Shown here piece by piece: positions 52,001-60,258 of a stretch of DNA of 64,000 nt (within the stretch, counting starts at the first letter, position 1; each line of letters opens with the position of its first letter). The stretch is from Lactobacillus sp. (lineage in GTDB: Bacteria > Bacillota > Bacilli > Lactobacillales > Lactobacillaceae): positions 26,420 to 90,419 of the forward strand of contig NZ_JAAVAU010000010.1 in assembly GCF_014803895.1 (NCBI RefSeq), read 5' to 3'. A model generated the notes under the pieces. It did no database searches. It was not told where the DNA came from and worked only from the letters and a program-made list of their open reading frames with translations. The translations under genes and the position numbers were made by a program.

Positions 52001-52804
52001 CAAGTAGGCAATGGCTTCTGGAAAACTATTAAAAAGATAGCTGATAAATACGGTAATTCTTCATTACCTAACGTTTCTGGTAGCGCAAAAGCCTGGACGA
52101 GCTATATTAAGCGTGCTGCTGAGCAAATGCATACTTCTGCAACCAGTTCAGACATCGCAAAAATTGTATCGATGATCCAAAGCGAATCGGGCGGTAATGC
52201 TCAAGTCGTCCAAAGCTCCAGTGTGTGGGATATCAATATGGCTAATGGTAATCCAGCACAAGGGTTGCTGCAGTTTATTCCGCAAACTTTTGAAGCGTTT
52301 GCTGTAAAAGGCTATAAAAAAATTAAAAATGGATATGATCAATTACTCGCGTTGTTTAATGACAGCAATTGGAAAAATGATATCCATTATGGCGGTGGCT
52401 GGGGTCCAACAGGTCATCGTCGTTTCGCAAATGGTGGTATAGCTACACAAGCTTCAATTTTTGGAGAAGCTGGTCCAGAAATGGCAATTCCTTTAGCACC
52501 AATCAAAGCAACTAGAGCTTATGAATTACTTGGTAAAACCGCAGCAATTTTAGCTAGTCAAGATGGTGGTTTGAGTACCGCTGTAAATCAATCAGAAATT
52601 ACTAAACAACAAAAAGAAGAGCACGACTTTAGACAAGCCGTGCTCTTGTTGTTAGAGCGGTTAGCCTCTAAGAATGATGATATAAATATCAAATTAACCA
52701 CACCTGAAGGTCGTACCTTATGGGAAGTAGTTAAACCGTTTGAAAAAGCGGAGCAACGTGCATCAGAGATAAAAAGAAGGAGGGGATTAAGTGGAAACTT
52801 CTAA
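46037..52804 (+). CDS. Tape measure protein with NlpC/P60 and lytic transglycosylase domains
   Basis: 2255 residues; sets tail length and acts in DNA injection. About 1-350 is a long coiled coil with internal repeats (TKQQKIQ..., LKSENKNYEAAR). About 380-700 is the phage tail tape measure core. About 995-1190 is a Trp-rich repeat array (units like KSWKGMTSWFSKLGK). About 1855-1975 is an NlpC/P60 endopeptidase (GKPYVLGAKGPDEFDCSGL, with Cys, and GGEHVGIV with His). About 2035-2135 is an SLT-type domain (IVSMIQSESGGNAQ, GLLQFIPQTFEAFA). The two domains could open both peptide and glycan bonds of the wall during injection. Confidence 0.95.
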   Translation: MAGRTPAGSIVTNIELNGTKATTALKDLKQAVQGTTTAWRAQQAQLKAAGDATKAAEAKFNGLGEAIKKQKQYIEGLTQYQRKLEEGQRRVDTSTKQGKQEYDNFTEAIKKNLNETNRASTRLESLTKQQDRAKKSVDYFKSGLSDLQKEYRENNRYSKAYIDQLESEGKHVEATRQKIKSYRSNLENLTKQQKIQTQELERIEKESGKASNAYKNQKVRVAETASAVAKMNSKLNASKKALSEQTSGLKSLEKNYQTAQANAASYIERLKSENKNYEAARVQLNSYKNSIANLTKQQKIQQSQLSQIASKSGIASRAYIQQKTKINQTITSINKYSEAIKKSQKEVNQLNPRGFNRLALSAQKVTTASEEMKSKLRSGWDSIKAGAGIAAAGIGAIGAAAVSGAKKAGDLQQTYKEINNLATLGGEKQAEVTKNLTKMQEQGRTMSIKYGESQENIAKAYEDLVKRGYTSSQALGAMKTELQASVASGDKFSDVTTVSSQTLEAFGMKAKSSTEMLKNTKTVVNELAYSADATSTGFSDLGVGLSYVGSAAHQAGIRLSETASAMGILSNNGLEADKAGTGLRKVINSLTSEVGKIGSKNSILTKLGIKKSDLVDSSGKMKNLSTVMGVLHDKMKGMSKVEKVDLMKSLFGTTGMQAGLILAGNTKELARLTKETEKAGTTGSYVQKLADKNMKTAKGSIRQAKTAMEDFKIVLGAKLLPVMNKAGEKLAKFLSTKDGEKFEKNVAGALTKATDALIKFLDWSTKNQGTIKALGITFATVFSTVKIAKFIIAVNKLRLAFKGLDIGKHLLNGWDKSLIKISNGKTKIGKVFDFIKRSASKTGDAVSKAFSKGVDTTKGLFGKGAGAGKLNGLLQSSKSAGGFKNLTTAGKIGTSAAGIGVAVDTATSIVKAIKDKAGSRKQYEDIGTAAGKGIGGAIGLYFGGPAGAAIGAQIGGAVGKWAGDAAKDFQKGWNAKKPPKNFWSIENMGYSAHNMWKGFKSGVSSLLKWFKKNWKEIGLYFVSPLAGAINSLYKHNKKFRKWVNDLVKDFKKAWNGVTKWFGNLGKSIQKSWKGMTSWFSKLGKNMAKGLKSAWKSMTKWFSDIGKGIQKSWRGMTGWFSRLGSSMAKGLKSAWKNVISWFSSIVKGIQKAWSGVTSFFGKIGHSTVGAFKKAWNGVTSWFSKLVSTIKDAFDKVFGPIVKTIDKVKDGIGSVGSKIGKAVKGVHFADGTNWRGRYGTLAILNDGTDSPETNNRESVINEDGTIELLPNIRNYQRILRPGQEVINARDTAKLLRNRVHLASGTVSISNTKLFELAKKNYQLSLKKYTENKKRHDDNKKHRDKRDHEREQDKKKSQSSKTSSHKGQKLVDRAFLTGSAKRTGEAIWISEALYKKLTTPAKTTTKKRTSSRSKSRTTTTNKVTKSSVVASVRGASSVNSLAKSIKYVAGSHSANVKVNASGASKAKKSINGLNNSIKSLIKKKSVKLKVNYSSTSKAKKSFDRLSGSIKSAGGKIKGISSSSSNAGKSLKTLDSRVNSTNSQIKSLSKTLKKEKFGSSIKSQAEEAVKSLKGKGNFSKQFESMTKKFGSDLKTMSKNSQKEFTSMWSHIKSSSNSGQKSVQSEFSSFSRKYKTGWNSLDSGVKSVYDRFWTSMYSTAKRGLNKVIDVLNAGIGKIDSAISDFGGSNHAVSKVKRLATGTGAFSGIRREITKPTLAILNDGNDSPETQNKETIWDRNTGEFGVVQGRNTPFLLKPGQEVLNATESRLLGFTHYATGTGALKKLYEEAKKNWKNPTKTGKANFGDVSGLSGAVNSLAKHAQDKVVKQGVEWWSQLWKMVEDKVNDTSGDVSGLLKEAIKVSKGKPYVLGAKGPDEFDCSGLVEYAAKKVGITLTAPSGSQYSQVEHIPRSEIRQNDLVFYGPAGGEHVGIVKDKHTYWSAHSPSSHPNIGWDSIDDAPAKPILFGRIRGYHPKDDKSENVKANTKLQRQIKSQVGNGFWKTIKKIADKYGNSSLPNVSGSAKAWTSYIKRAAEQMHTSATSSDIAKIVSMIQSESGGNAQVVQSSSVWDINMANGNPAQGLLQFIPQTFEAFAVKGYKKIKNGYDQLLALFNDSNWKNDIHYGGGWGPTGHRRFANGGIATQASIFGEAGPEMAIPLAPIKATRAYELLGKTAAILASQDGGLSTAVNQSEITKQQKEEHDFRQAVLLLLERLASKNDDINIKLTTPEGRTLWEVVKPFEKAEQRASEIKRRRGLSGNF

Positions 52805-53564
52805 GATGACAGGCTTGATTTTTCAAGATTATAAATCTACGGACTTTGGATTAATGGTTCAATATCCATTTAATCTTGTACATCCTATATCCGACTTGAC
52901 GCCTACTCATATAAAAGGGAGAAGTGGCGATTTTTTACAAGATGATAACTCTTATCAAAATGTAACAGAAACTTTTAATGTCATCGGGTATAGGACCCCA
53001 GAAATTTCACAATTCGATTGGGAAAGAAAAGTTATAGACTGGTTAGCACCGCCTATAGCTACTGGGCAACGCAACTATCAATATTTGCAATTCGATGTAG
53101 ACCCTGATTATATCTATAACGCGGTAGTTAAAGATACGCCAACTTTTACTTGGGATACAGATAATTTTTTTAAAGTAACTGGAAGTATTTCTTTTTATTG
53201 TGAGCCTTATCAATATCGCATAGATGGTATCACTTACCAAAATATTCCCGATACTGGAGTTGTATATAATACCGAAACACGAATTGCATTACCAGATTGG
53301 CATTTTATTGCTAAAGGCAATTTTTCTTTAGATATAAATGGGTTATCTTATCAATTTGAAAATATGGATGGAGAGTTTTGGGTCAGCGGACAAACAGGCG
53401 ATACATATGATCAGGATAATAATATTTTTAATAATAATACCCATTTTCCTAATTTAGTTCCTCCAGTTCTTTATCCCGGCAAAAACACCATTGCCATAAC
53501 TGTGGAAACAGGATCAACAGTATCACTGGCAGAGTATAGACCTAATTGGAGGCGATTGATATAA
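52791..53564 (+). CDS. Distal tail protein (Dit)
   Basis: 257 residues. Hub between tube and baseplate. Typical siphovirus Dit pattern (FQDYKSTDFGLMVQYPF, GRSGDFLQDDNSYQNVTETFNVIGY and a C-terminal galectin-like part). GTG start after AGAAGGAGGGG; overlaps the tape measure by 14 bases. Confidence 0.88.
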   Translation: METSKMTGLIFQDYKSTDFGLMVQYPFNLVHPISDLTPTHIKGRSGDFLQDDNSYQNVTETFNVIGYRTPEISQFDWERKVIDWLAPPIATGQRNYQYLQFDVDPDYIYNAVVKDTPTFTWDTDNFFKVTGSISFYCEPYQYRIDGITYQNIPDTGVVYNTETRIALPDWHFIAKGNFSLDINGLSYQFENMDGEFWVSGQTGDTYDQDNNIFNNNTHFPNLVPPVLYPGKNTIAITVETGSTVSLAEYRPNWRRLI

Positions 53565-53565
53565 G

Positions 53566-56500
53566 ATGGTGTTGATTACTAATGGGGTTTTACCTGAAAT
53601 TGATTATGAAGAATATTACGATGTAATGGATTACCCTCACTTATATGACAGTGTAAATAGCGACTTCACATCCATGGGTACAATTTTATCCGATGCTTTG
53701 ACTTGCCAAGTGACCTGGAACAGGAATCAGTTTCCAACATTACAGATGACTTATCCACGTGATGGTAAAAATGCTTTAAAGTTAGAAGTTAACAAATATA
53801 TCGTGGAAGATATAAATCGCAAATTTGTACACCAAAAATTTAAAATAATTCAAATTCAGAAAGAATTTGATAATTTTGTTGTCGATGCAGAGCATATAAG
53901 TGCAACTTTAAATGATTCAACTGTTCCTACAAATATTCAATTTGTAAACGGATCACCAACAGACTTGATGAATCAAGTTTTCAATTCAATGCAACCTGGA
54001 AGAGATTTTACTTTTTATAGTGAAGTTGACACAGTACAAAACATAAATATCACAGCTGGCCAACAAGCTGGCGCTTTACTAATAGATCCTGACCAAGAAG
54101 GGGATAGTGCAACACAATCACTATTAGGAGCCTATGGTGGTGAGTTAGAGTTTGATAATACCGACATTCATCATAGTAAACATGCTGGTAAAGATATAAA
54201 AATAATCATTGACTATGGTAAAAATTTACAGTCTGCAAGCATGGATAAAAATATTGAAAGTATGTATACAGGCGCTGTTTTTACAGCGACTTATACTCCA
54301 GGGCAAGCTATTGCTGATGAAAAAAATGTTGACTGGAACAATTGGTCAACTACATTTTCTAATGTGGCAGTAACATATTTAGCTGGCGGAAAAATTTCAA
54401 TTTATGATTCCCCTGTCGAAGGTCAAAACGTCGTAAGGACTTTATCTAATGGAGAAAAACTGCACTTAGGGGTAGCAGTGACCGATCAATCTTTTACACC
54501 AGATAAAAAATTTCAAATTAATACGGTAAACGGAGATTCATGGTATCCAATTTCTCCTGATGACGGCGGAGGATGGATTGATGCGAACTGGCTTAACTTT
54601 GATACTACTGGAAGCTACTTGGTAAGTAACATAACTGGAAAAATCACGGTTAAAAGCGCCGACCCGCATGACGAAAGTGGGGCTGGGACTCGTGTAAGTA
54701 TGTCTGGATATGCTGTAGTGTCATATGAACCCGGTAAGTCAATTAATGGGTACTACTCACCTGATATCGGTCCAAAGCATTATCGTAATAGAAAAACGTA
54801 TAAAAATGGAACACGAATTCATTATGATATGGTTGAAAGAAATCAAAATGGTGATTTGTGGTATCGAATTGGCGACCACAATTGGCTATATGGTCCGCAC
54901 TTGGCCTTAGATCAAGAAGGATCATATAGCTCATTCACCAATTACGGATACGGGGAGATAAAAGATAAGTCTGCTACATATCATCTAGATAAAAATGGTA
55001 AAATGACGGCTACTACAAAAATTGTGGCTGTTAATAGTAAGAGTAAAAAAGCCACAAAAAAAGTTGGTAGAGGAAAAAATAAAAAGACTGTACTCAATGG
55101 TGCTTTTTACAGTATGAAAAAAAAGAAAGTTAAAGTTACTGCTAAAAAAGGGATGGCGACTATTGACAAAACAATCGTTCAAGGTGGAACGACTTATCAC
55201 CATACACAGTATGGATGGGTTAAGTCATCTTCGATTTCTTTTAAGGCTGATGGAAGCGTTAAGGCAAAAACTTCTGACGATATTTTAAAGGATAAATTGA
55301 AGGACAACTCAAAAGTTGAAATTTACGCGACACCCGATAAAACCAATGCTTTAAACTGGTCAATCCCTAATGGAGAAACTTTCACCATTGATAAAGGACA
55401 CGAAGCAAAAGGCGGAGATGGTAAAACTTATATCCAAGTAACTTATAAAGGAAAAACTGGATGGTTACCTGAAGATAACATCGACTCTGATAAGTCTCAA
55501 CTCAATGCACCTGAGGATACAGCTGATAGCGATAGCGATACTGCTTCAACTAATTATGCAAATGTTGACCAATCTCAAAAAGAAGTAAAAGTTGTAGTCG
55601 GTCCTTTATATGCTGAAGGATATGGCGTGGACCCTAACGTTGACAAAGTGAATACGGTTGATGTAAGTAGCTATTTTAGCCATGATGATCAAGATTTATC
55701 TGGTCAGCAGTCCGATGGTTCTTTCATTGCGACTGAGGCAGATATCCAGCAAGTAACAGAAATTGGCCAAAATTACCTTAAAGAGCATCGGTATGGAAAA
55801 CCTACAGTTAGCTTGACCGTAAGCTATCAAGAAATGAGTGGTATCAACGCCGATTTCAACCAATTGAGTTTATATGATTATGTTTTTGTCAACTTTGAAA
55901 AATTAGGCATTCAGGAGCAGGCAGAAGTTAATGGTACTGTCTGGGACTGCTTAACTCATGAATTTACTAGCTTAACTATCGGAGAGCTCCCTGAAACTTA
56001 TGAACATTTACTGCTTCAAGCAGCTGATAAAAAAAGTAACGAGCGCGTAAGCCAAGCTACAAATCAGGCTAATGGTCAAATGAAAGGCCTACTTAATCGG
56101 TGGGATTACTCGTTGAAGCAAGAAGGTGCTAGTCGTAAGCAAGCGGAAAAAAAGCTGATGGAAGACTTAGGCGCAACAAATACTGTGGTTGGTAAGAACG
56201 GTAAAAATATAGAAAATATGTTGATTACACAAAAAAACTTTGAGTCGCGTATGGATTCAATTTCTAATACAGCGGATTCTTTGAAGAATTGGGTAACTAG
56301 CGGGGGAAGCGGAGTAATTACTGCTTACCCTAACTGGCAACAGCCAACATACTTAGCCGCTAGTACGGGTAACGGAGGCAGTATGCGTTTTTCTGGTAAT
56401 GGCTTGATTTTTTACGATGAAAACGGCAATCAACGGCTAAGGTCTGGAATTGATAGTGAAGGTATGATTTATGCAGATAGTATAAAAGCAGGAACCATCG

Positions 56501-56895
56501 AATCCGTAACCATAAACACGTGTTTAGTAAATGGTAGCCTTCATACAGGAGACCCTAATGGCATGAACGTTTATATAGGAACTCAAAAACCTGGTGAAAC
56601 TATCATCGCGCCAGATAACGGGGGTAATGCAATCTGGGTAACTTCTCCAAGTTATGCAACTATGGTTTCATCTGGACAAGTCCAAGTTACTAATGGCGGA
56701 GATGATGCTCAAGGTACTCAAATACACCCAGACCACATCACAATTCAAGGCGCTGAAGTTTTAACGGCTGGTAACTGGAGAGATATCTTAGGGATTTCTT
56801 CAAGCGAGCACTTAATTTCTTCGGGTGGTATAGATACCAATTTAACCGATTTTATCAAGCGACATTTTGACTCTAAGTACTATCACGGCTTATAG
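53566..56895 (+). CDS. Tail-associated lysin / endopeptidase (Tal) with SH3-like insertions
   Basis: 1109 residues. The N-terminal part (about 1-240) is the gp44-like hub of prophage tail endopeptidases (FPTLQMTYPRDGKNALKLEVNKYIV). Residues about 270-650 hold four SH3/SLAP-like modules (KISIYDSPVEGQNVV, GWIDANWLNF; INGYYSPDIGPKHY; YHHTQYGWVKSSSIS; VEIYATPD, TGWLPEDNI), separated by Lys- and Ser-rich linkers. The rest, about 680-860, returns to hub sequence, and the C-terminus is receptor-proximal. The inserted modules probably bind wall polymer. Confidence 0.85.
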   Translation: MVLITNGVLPEIDYEEYYDVMDYPHLYDSVNSDFTSMGTILSDALTCQVTWNRNQFPTLQMTYPRDGKNALKLEVNKYIVEDINRKFVHQKFKIIQIQKEFDNFVVDAEHISATLNDSTVPTNIQFVNGSPTDLMNQVFNSMQPGRDFTFYSEVDTVQNINITAGQQAGALLIDPDQEGDSATQSLLGAYGGELEFDNTDIHHSKHAGKDIKIIIDYGKNLQSASMDKNIESMYTGAVFTATYTPGQAIADEKNVDWNNWSTTFSNVAVTYLAGGKISIYDSPVEGQNVVRTLSNGEKLHLGVAVTDQSFTPDKKFQINTVNGDSWYPISPDDGGGWIDANWLNFDTTGSYLVSNITGKITVKSADPHDESGAGTRVSMSGYAVVSYEPGKSINGYYSPDIGPKHYRNRKTYKNGTRIHYDMVERNQNGDLWYRIGDHNWLYGPHLALDQEGSYSSFTNYGYGEIKDKSATYHLDKNGKMTATTKIVAVNSKSKKATKKVGRGKNKKTVLNGAFYSMKKKKVKVTAKKGMATIDKTIVQGGTTYHHTQYGWVKSSSISFKADGSVKAKTSDDILKDKLKDNSKVEIYATPDKTNALNWSIPNGETFTIDKGHEAKGGDGKTYIQVTYKGKTGWLPEDNIDSDKSQLNAPEDTADSDSDTASTNYANVDQSQKEVKVVVGPLYAEGYGVDPNVDKVNTVDVSSYFSHDDQDLSGQQSDGSFIATEADIQQVTEIGQNYLKEHRYGKPTVSLTVSYQEMSGINADFNQLSLYDYVFVNFEKLGIQEQAEVNGTVWDCLTHEFTSLTIGELPETYEHLLLQAADKKSNERVSQATNQANGQMKGLLNRWDYSLKQEGASRKQAEKKLMEDLGATNTVVGKNGKNIENMLITQKNFESRMDSISNTADSLKNWVTSGGSGVITAYPNWQQPTYLAASTGNGGSMRFSGNGLIFYDENGNQRLRSGIDSEGMIYADSIKAGTIESVTINTCLVNGSLHTGDPNGMNVYIGTQKPGETIIAPDNGGNAIWVTSPSYATMVSSGQVQVTNGGDDAQGTQIHPDHITIQGAEVLTAGNWRDILGISSSEHLISSGGIDTNLTDFIKRHFDSKYYHGL

Positions 56896-56904
56896 GAGAA
56901 AAGT

Positions 56905-57117
56905 ATGGAACAGGAAACTTTAAACGTAGCTACTAACATGGCAAATTTAATTGGCAGTTGTAATGTAACGATTGCACAATTGCAAGTCGAAAATCAAAAA
57001 TTAAAGAATGAAAACCAAAAATTAAAAATTACAATTGATAACTTAAGAAAGGAGGGCGCTAATGTCCCTAGAGACACTAACCTTACCGACCAACAAATCG
57101 GTTACAGTGATAAATAA
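56905..57117 (+). CDS. Small coiled-coil baseplate-region protein
   Basis: 70 residues with a leucine/asparagine heptad repeat (LQVENQKLKNENQKLKITI). Overlaps the BppU gene by 56 bases. Possibly a trimeric linker in the baseplate; function unknown. Confidence 0.65.
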   Translation: MEQETLNVATNMANLIGSCNVTIAQLQVENQKLKNENQKLKITIDNLRKEGANVPRDTNLTDQQIGYSDK

Positions 57118-59488
57118 TAACGTTCGGACTTTGAGACAGTCAGAAAAAGGATTAGTTTTACCGGTCATTATTTTAGATGCGAATGGATCAGCTTATGACT
57201 TAACCGGAAAGCAGATTATTTTTAGTGAAAACAAAACTGAGGGAAAAATCGTAGTAGATGATGGGACAGATTCGCAATCCGGGAAATTTGAAGTTGTGGA
57301 TGCTAAAGCAGGGCGCTTCAACTATACTTTGCAAGATCAAGTTTATAGTGCTAGCGGTGAAGCGTGGTTTGAAATAAAAAGTGGCGATACTGTTCTAGAT
57401 ACTACTAAAAATTTTAAATTTAATGTTTTGGAACAGGCAAACATCCATGTAAATAATGACAATTATGTTTCTACCATGAATGCCTTGGAAAACCATTTGC
57501 GTGGAGTTATCCAAAAATCCGAGCAATCAATAAATCAAGTTTCTACTGACTTAACTAATAGTGTTAATCAAGCTAAAAATAGCGCTAATGCTGCGATTAA
57601 TTCCGCTGCCAATAACGCTAAGACTACTTTGGCTAACATGCAGAATGAATTGAATTCTTATACCGCTAAGTATCAAAGCTTAGAAAATGAGTGGAAAACT
57701 GAACAAACTTCCATTCAAACTAAAGCAGACCAACAATTAGCTTCTTTAAAGTCTACTGCTGATAAAGCCCGTACTGATGCGATTAATCAAATCAACAGTG
57801 CTAAAGATGCTGCGATTAAAACTGCAAACGACAACTTCACTAAAAAACTAGCCGATTTTCAGAACGATTATAATAGCTGGAAGTCTAAATCTATATCTGA
57901 CTTTCAAACACAAATCAATAACTTGAAGAAGCAACTTGATCAAGAAAATTCTACTGCTACAGCGTTGAATTCCAAGCTAAGTGAACTTCAAAAATCAGTT
58001 GATGCAGTCAAAACGGATTTTAGCAAAGTTGACTTTACGAAGTTTGTTAGAAGTGTCAATGGCATAACTCCTGATAATAATGGTAATGTGTCACTTCGTG
58101 TAGGTGGCGTTAACTTGATTCGTGGGTCAGAAATGAATTCGGAGTCGCAAAAATATTGGAAAGTTGAAAATGTAAAAAGTGGAGGTAGTGTTACATGGGA
58201 TGGCGAAGTTGTGAAAGTACTTAACGCCGATGTAACTCAAGTGATATCAGTAAAGCCAAATACCACATACACTTTTAGCTTCTTTCTTAAATATTTAGGT
58301 GGCAGTTCCGAAGGAAAGGGATATGAATCAGCATTCTTTTTTGTTGAGTATACTGGGTCTGGATTATCTAAAACCACATCTGTATATAACGATCATAAAT
58401 TTAGTGGAACGATATTTCCAAATACTTTAGGAAGAAGCGACAAGAAAATTACTTTCACTACACAACCAGATTGCTATGCTATAAAACTTATCATCAGGCA
58501 AGAAGATGCCACCGTTCATGATTTTGAAGTAAAAGAATTGCAATTGGAAATTGGTGATTTTGCCACTGATTACTCACCAGCTACCGCAGATGTATATGAC
58601 GCAATTTCTAATGCTGGACAAGTAAAAAGTGTTAATGGCGTAAAGCCTGATGCTAATGGCGATGTCAAAGAAAATAATTTTAACTCTAAAATCGTAACTT
58701 CTTATGATGTAACAAATCGTAAACCAACTTATGGTACAGCTACTACTAACTCATCCGGTGCTTTGAGTAATTCCTTAGTTGATGCAAACGTCATCGATCA
58801 ACTAGCGAAAGCTATTAACTACGTCACTATTGATGCTGCAACCGATTTGAACACCTTTACTACTCATGGTAGATATAAGATGGTTAATCCTAGGAATACG
58901 AATGTTCCATCTTGGCTGAGCGACAAAAGAGGGTGGTTGATAGTCCTTCAGTACGATAACAACGCAAAAACGCAAATCTGGTTTCCTATAGTAGGTAATT
59001 TCGACTTGGGTGTGCGGTACTGGAAAGGAAGTACTCCTTCACCGTGGAAAGAGATACCTTACCAGGATGAAGTAATGCTAACTAGCGGTGGCTCATTTTC
59101 TTCGCAAGCCGTCTTTCAGTGGTCAGATAACACCGTGGGGACCCGGTTAGGAGGACTACAGTGGAACGGCCAAACTGATGTCGCTAAAATTTATGGCGCT
59201 GTTAATGGCAATGATAACTTAGACTTAGCATTTGACCTTGGAGATGATGGGAGCAACCATTTCTCTTTTAGAAACAAAGGGGCAGAAGTTGCAGCTATCC
59301 AATCAAATGGCCACTTTACTGGAACCGTTGACTGGAGTAGCGTGCAAGGAAAACCAGATATCAGCTCCCTCCAAAATCAACTCAACGAACTTAAAGCAAC
59401 CCAAAAAAAAGAGTGGACTGGTACACAGGCTCAGTATGATGCTTTGACTACCAAAGACGTAAACACTTTTTATTACATCACAGGTTAG
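57062..59488 (+). CDS. BppU-type baseplate upper protein / receptor-binding fibre
   Basis: 808 residues. About 1-140 is a BppU N-terminal domain (KSVTVINNNVRTLRQSEKGLVLPVIILDANGSAYDL). About 150-330 is a long coiled coil. About 350-500 looks like a carbohydrate-binding module (GGVNLIRGSEMNSESQKYW, NTTYTFSFFLKY, LQLEIGDFATDYSPA). About 590-660 is a pyocin-knob-like segment (DAATDLNTFTTHGRYKMVN). Probably contacts the host saccharide receptor. Confidence 0.85.
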   Translation: MSLETLTLPTNKSVTVINNNVRTLRQSEKGLVLPVIILDANGSAYDLTGKQIIFSENKTEGKIVVDDGTDSQSGKFEVVDAKAGRFNYTLQDQVYSASGEAWFEIKSGDTVLDTTKNFKFNVLEQANIHVNNDNYVSTMNALENHLRGVIQKSEQSINQVSTDLTNSVNQAKNSANAAINSAANNAKTTLANMQNELNSYTAKYQSLENEWKTEQTSIQTKADQQLASLKSTADKARTDAINQINSAKDAAIKTANDNFTKKLADFQNDYNSWKSKSISDFQTQINNLKKQLDQENSTATALNSKLSELQKSVDAVKTDFSKVDFTKFVRSVNGITPDNNGNVSLRVGGVNLIRGSEMNSESQKYWKVENVKSGGSVTWDGEVVKVLNADVTQVISVKPNTTYTFSFFLKYLGGSSEGKGYESAFFFVEYTGSGLSKTTSVYNDHKFSGTIFPNTLGRSDKKITFTTQPDCYAIKLIIRQEDATVHDFEVKELQLEIGDFATDYSPATADVYDAISNAGQVKSVNGVKPDANGDVKENNFNSKIVTSYDVTNRKPTYGTATTNSSGALSNSLVDANVIDQLAKAINYVTIDAATDLNTFTTHGRYKMVNPRNTNVPSWLSDKRGWLIVLQYDNNAKTQIWFPIVGNFDLGVRYWKGSTPSPWKEIPYQDEVMLTSGGSFSSQAVFQWSDNTVGTRLGGLQWNGQTDVAKIYGAVNGNDNLDLAFDLGDDGSNHFSFRNKGAEVAAIQSNGHFTGTVDWSSVQGKPDISSLQNQLNELKATQKKEWTGTQAQYDALTTKDVNTFYYITG

Positions 59489-59499
59489 GAGGCGTAAGC

Positions 59500-59871
59500 A
59501 TGACATTGAAAATTGGAGATAAAGAAGTAAAACGATTATACGTAGGCAATCAAAGGTTTAATAAATCTGATTATGGCAAACAATGTAATACAACTGCTAC
59601 TAATCATTTTTTCTTTGATGAGAGTACTGGAGAAAGGTTAAGGCCAGAAGAGTCGGATAATCTAACAATCATTGATAATATTTATTACGATGATGATACA
59701 TGTATTTATCTGGTTGAAGGAAAGGTTGCAAACGATACCGGCTACCGGGGCATCTACTACTTCACTGTATCTGCTCAATATGTAAAAATCGGGGGGGTAC
59801 TGCGTAGGCTCGCTAATACCTTGAGTACCAATGGATTAGCTATGCTTGCACCTAGAAAGGTGGTGGCATAG
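59500..59871 (+). CDS. Baseplate-accessory paralogue 1, with G7 tract
   Basis: 123 residues. The N-terminus KIGDKEVKRLYVGNQRFNKS is shared with the next two genes. A run of seven G (59791-59797) lies near the 3' end; gaining one G would stop translation five codons later. The tail NGLAMLAPRKVV is also seen, diverged, in paralogue 2. Function unknown; position after BppU suggests a receptor-binding accessory. Confidence 0.65.
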   Translation: MTLKIGDKEVKRLYVGNQRFNKSDYGKQCNTTATNHFFFDESTGERLRPEESDNLTIIDNIYYDDDTCIYLVEGKVANDTGYRGIYYFTVSAQYVKIGGVLRRLANTLSTNGLAMLAPRKVVA

Positions 59872-60258
59872 TTGTCATTTATGATAGGCAATAAAATTGT
59901 TAATCGGATTTATAAAGGTGGTACCGGATTTGATAAATCGTATAAAGGAATGAAGTGCAATATAGCTAGTACCCACAGTGGAGTGATGTCAACTATTGAC
60001 GGTTCCAACGTTTATCCAGTCACAGGTGCTAATGTTTCAAGCGTAGTTTTAGGTGATTTTGATACAGATAAAGGCAAATATTATGTGGTTAAAACCAAAG
60101 TTACCAGAAATAGCGGTGATACTGATACTTTTATCGCTAATGTGATCGTGCAGCCAGATGACACCATAGAAATCTGGGGGGGTAAAGTCCCCTCTGTATA
60201 CTTATTTATCAAGCTTTTAAACATGTTTTTTGCTAGAAAAATGGTGATTACATGTTAA
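59872..60258 (+). CDS. Baseplate-accessory paralogue 2, with G7 tract
   Basis: 128 residues, TTG start with AAAGGTGG upstream. The N-terminus MIGNKIVNRIYKGGTGFDKS matches paralogues 1 and 3. A run of seven G (60176-60182) near the 3' end; one extra G would give an immediate TAA (product ending IWGG). The present tail NMFFARKMV resembles that of paralogue 1. Starts directly after gene 1's stop. Confidence 0.65.
   Translation: MSFMIGNKIVNRIYKGGTGFDKSYKGMKCNIASTHSGVMSTIDGSNVYPVTGANVSSVVLGDFDTDKGKYYVVKTKVTRNSGDTDTFIANVIVQPDDTIEIWGGKVPSVYLFIKLLNMFFARKMVITC

Noticed and set aside
59232..59447. 71-aa frame inside the BppU gene
   Set aside because: Off-frame, no ribosome site, no motif.
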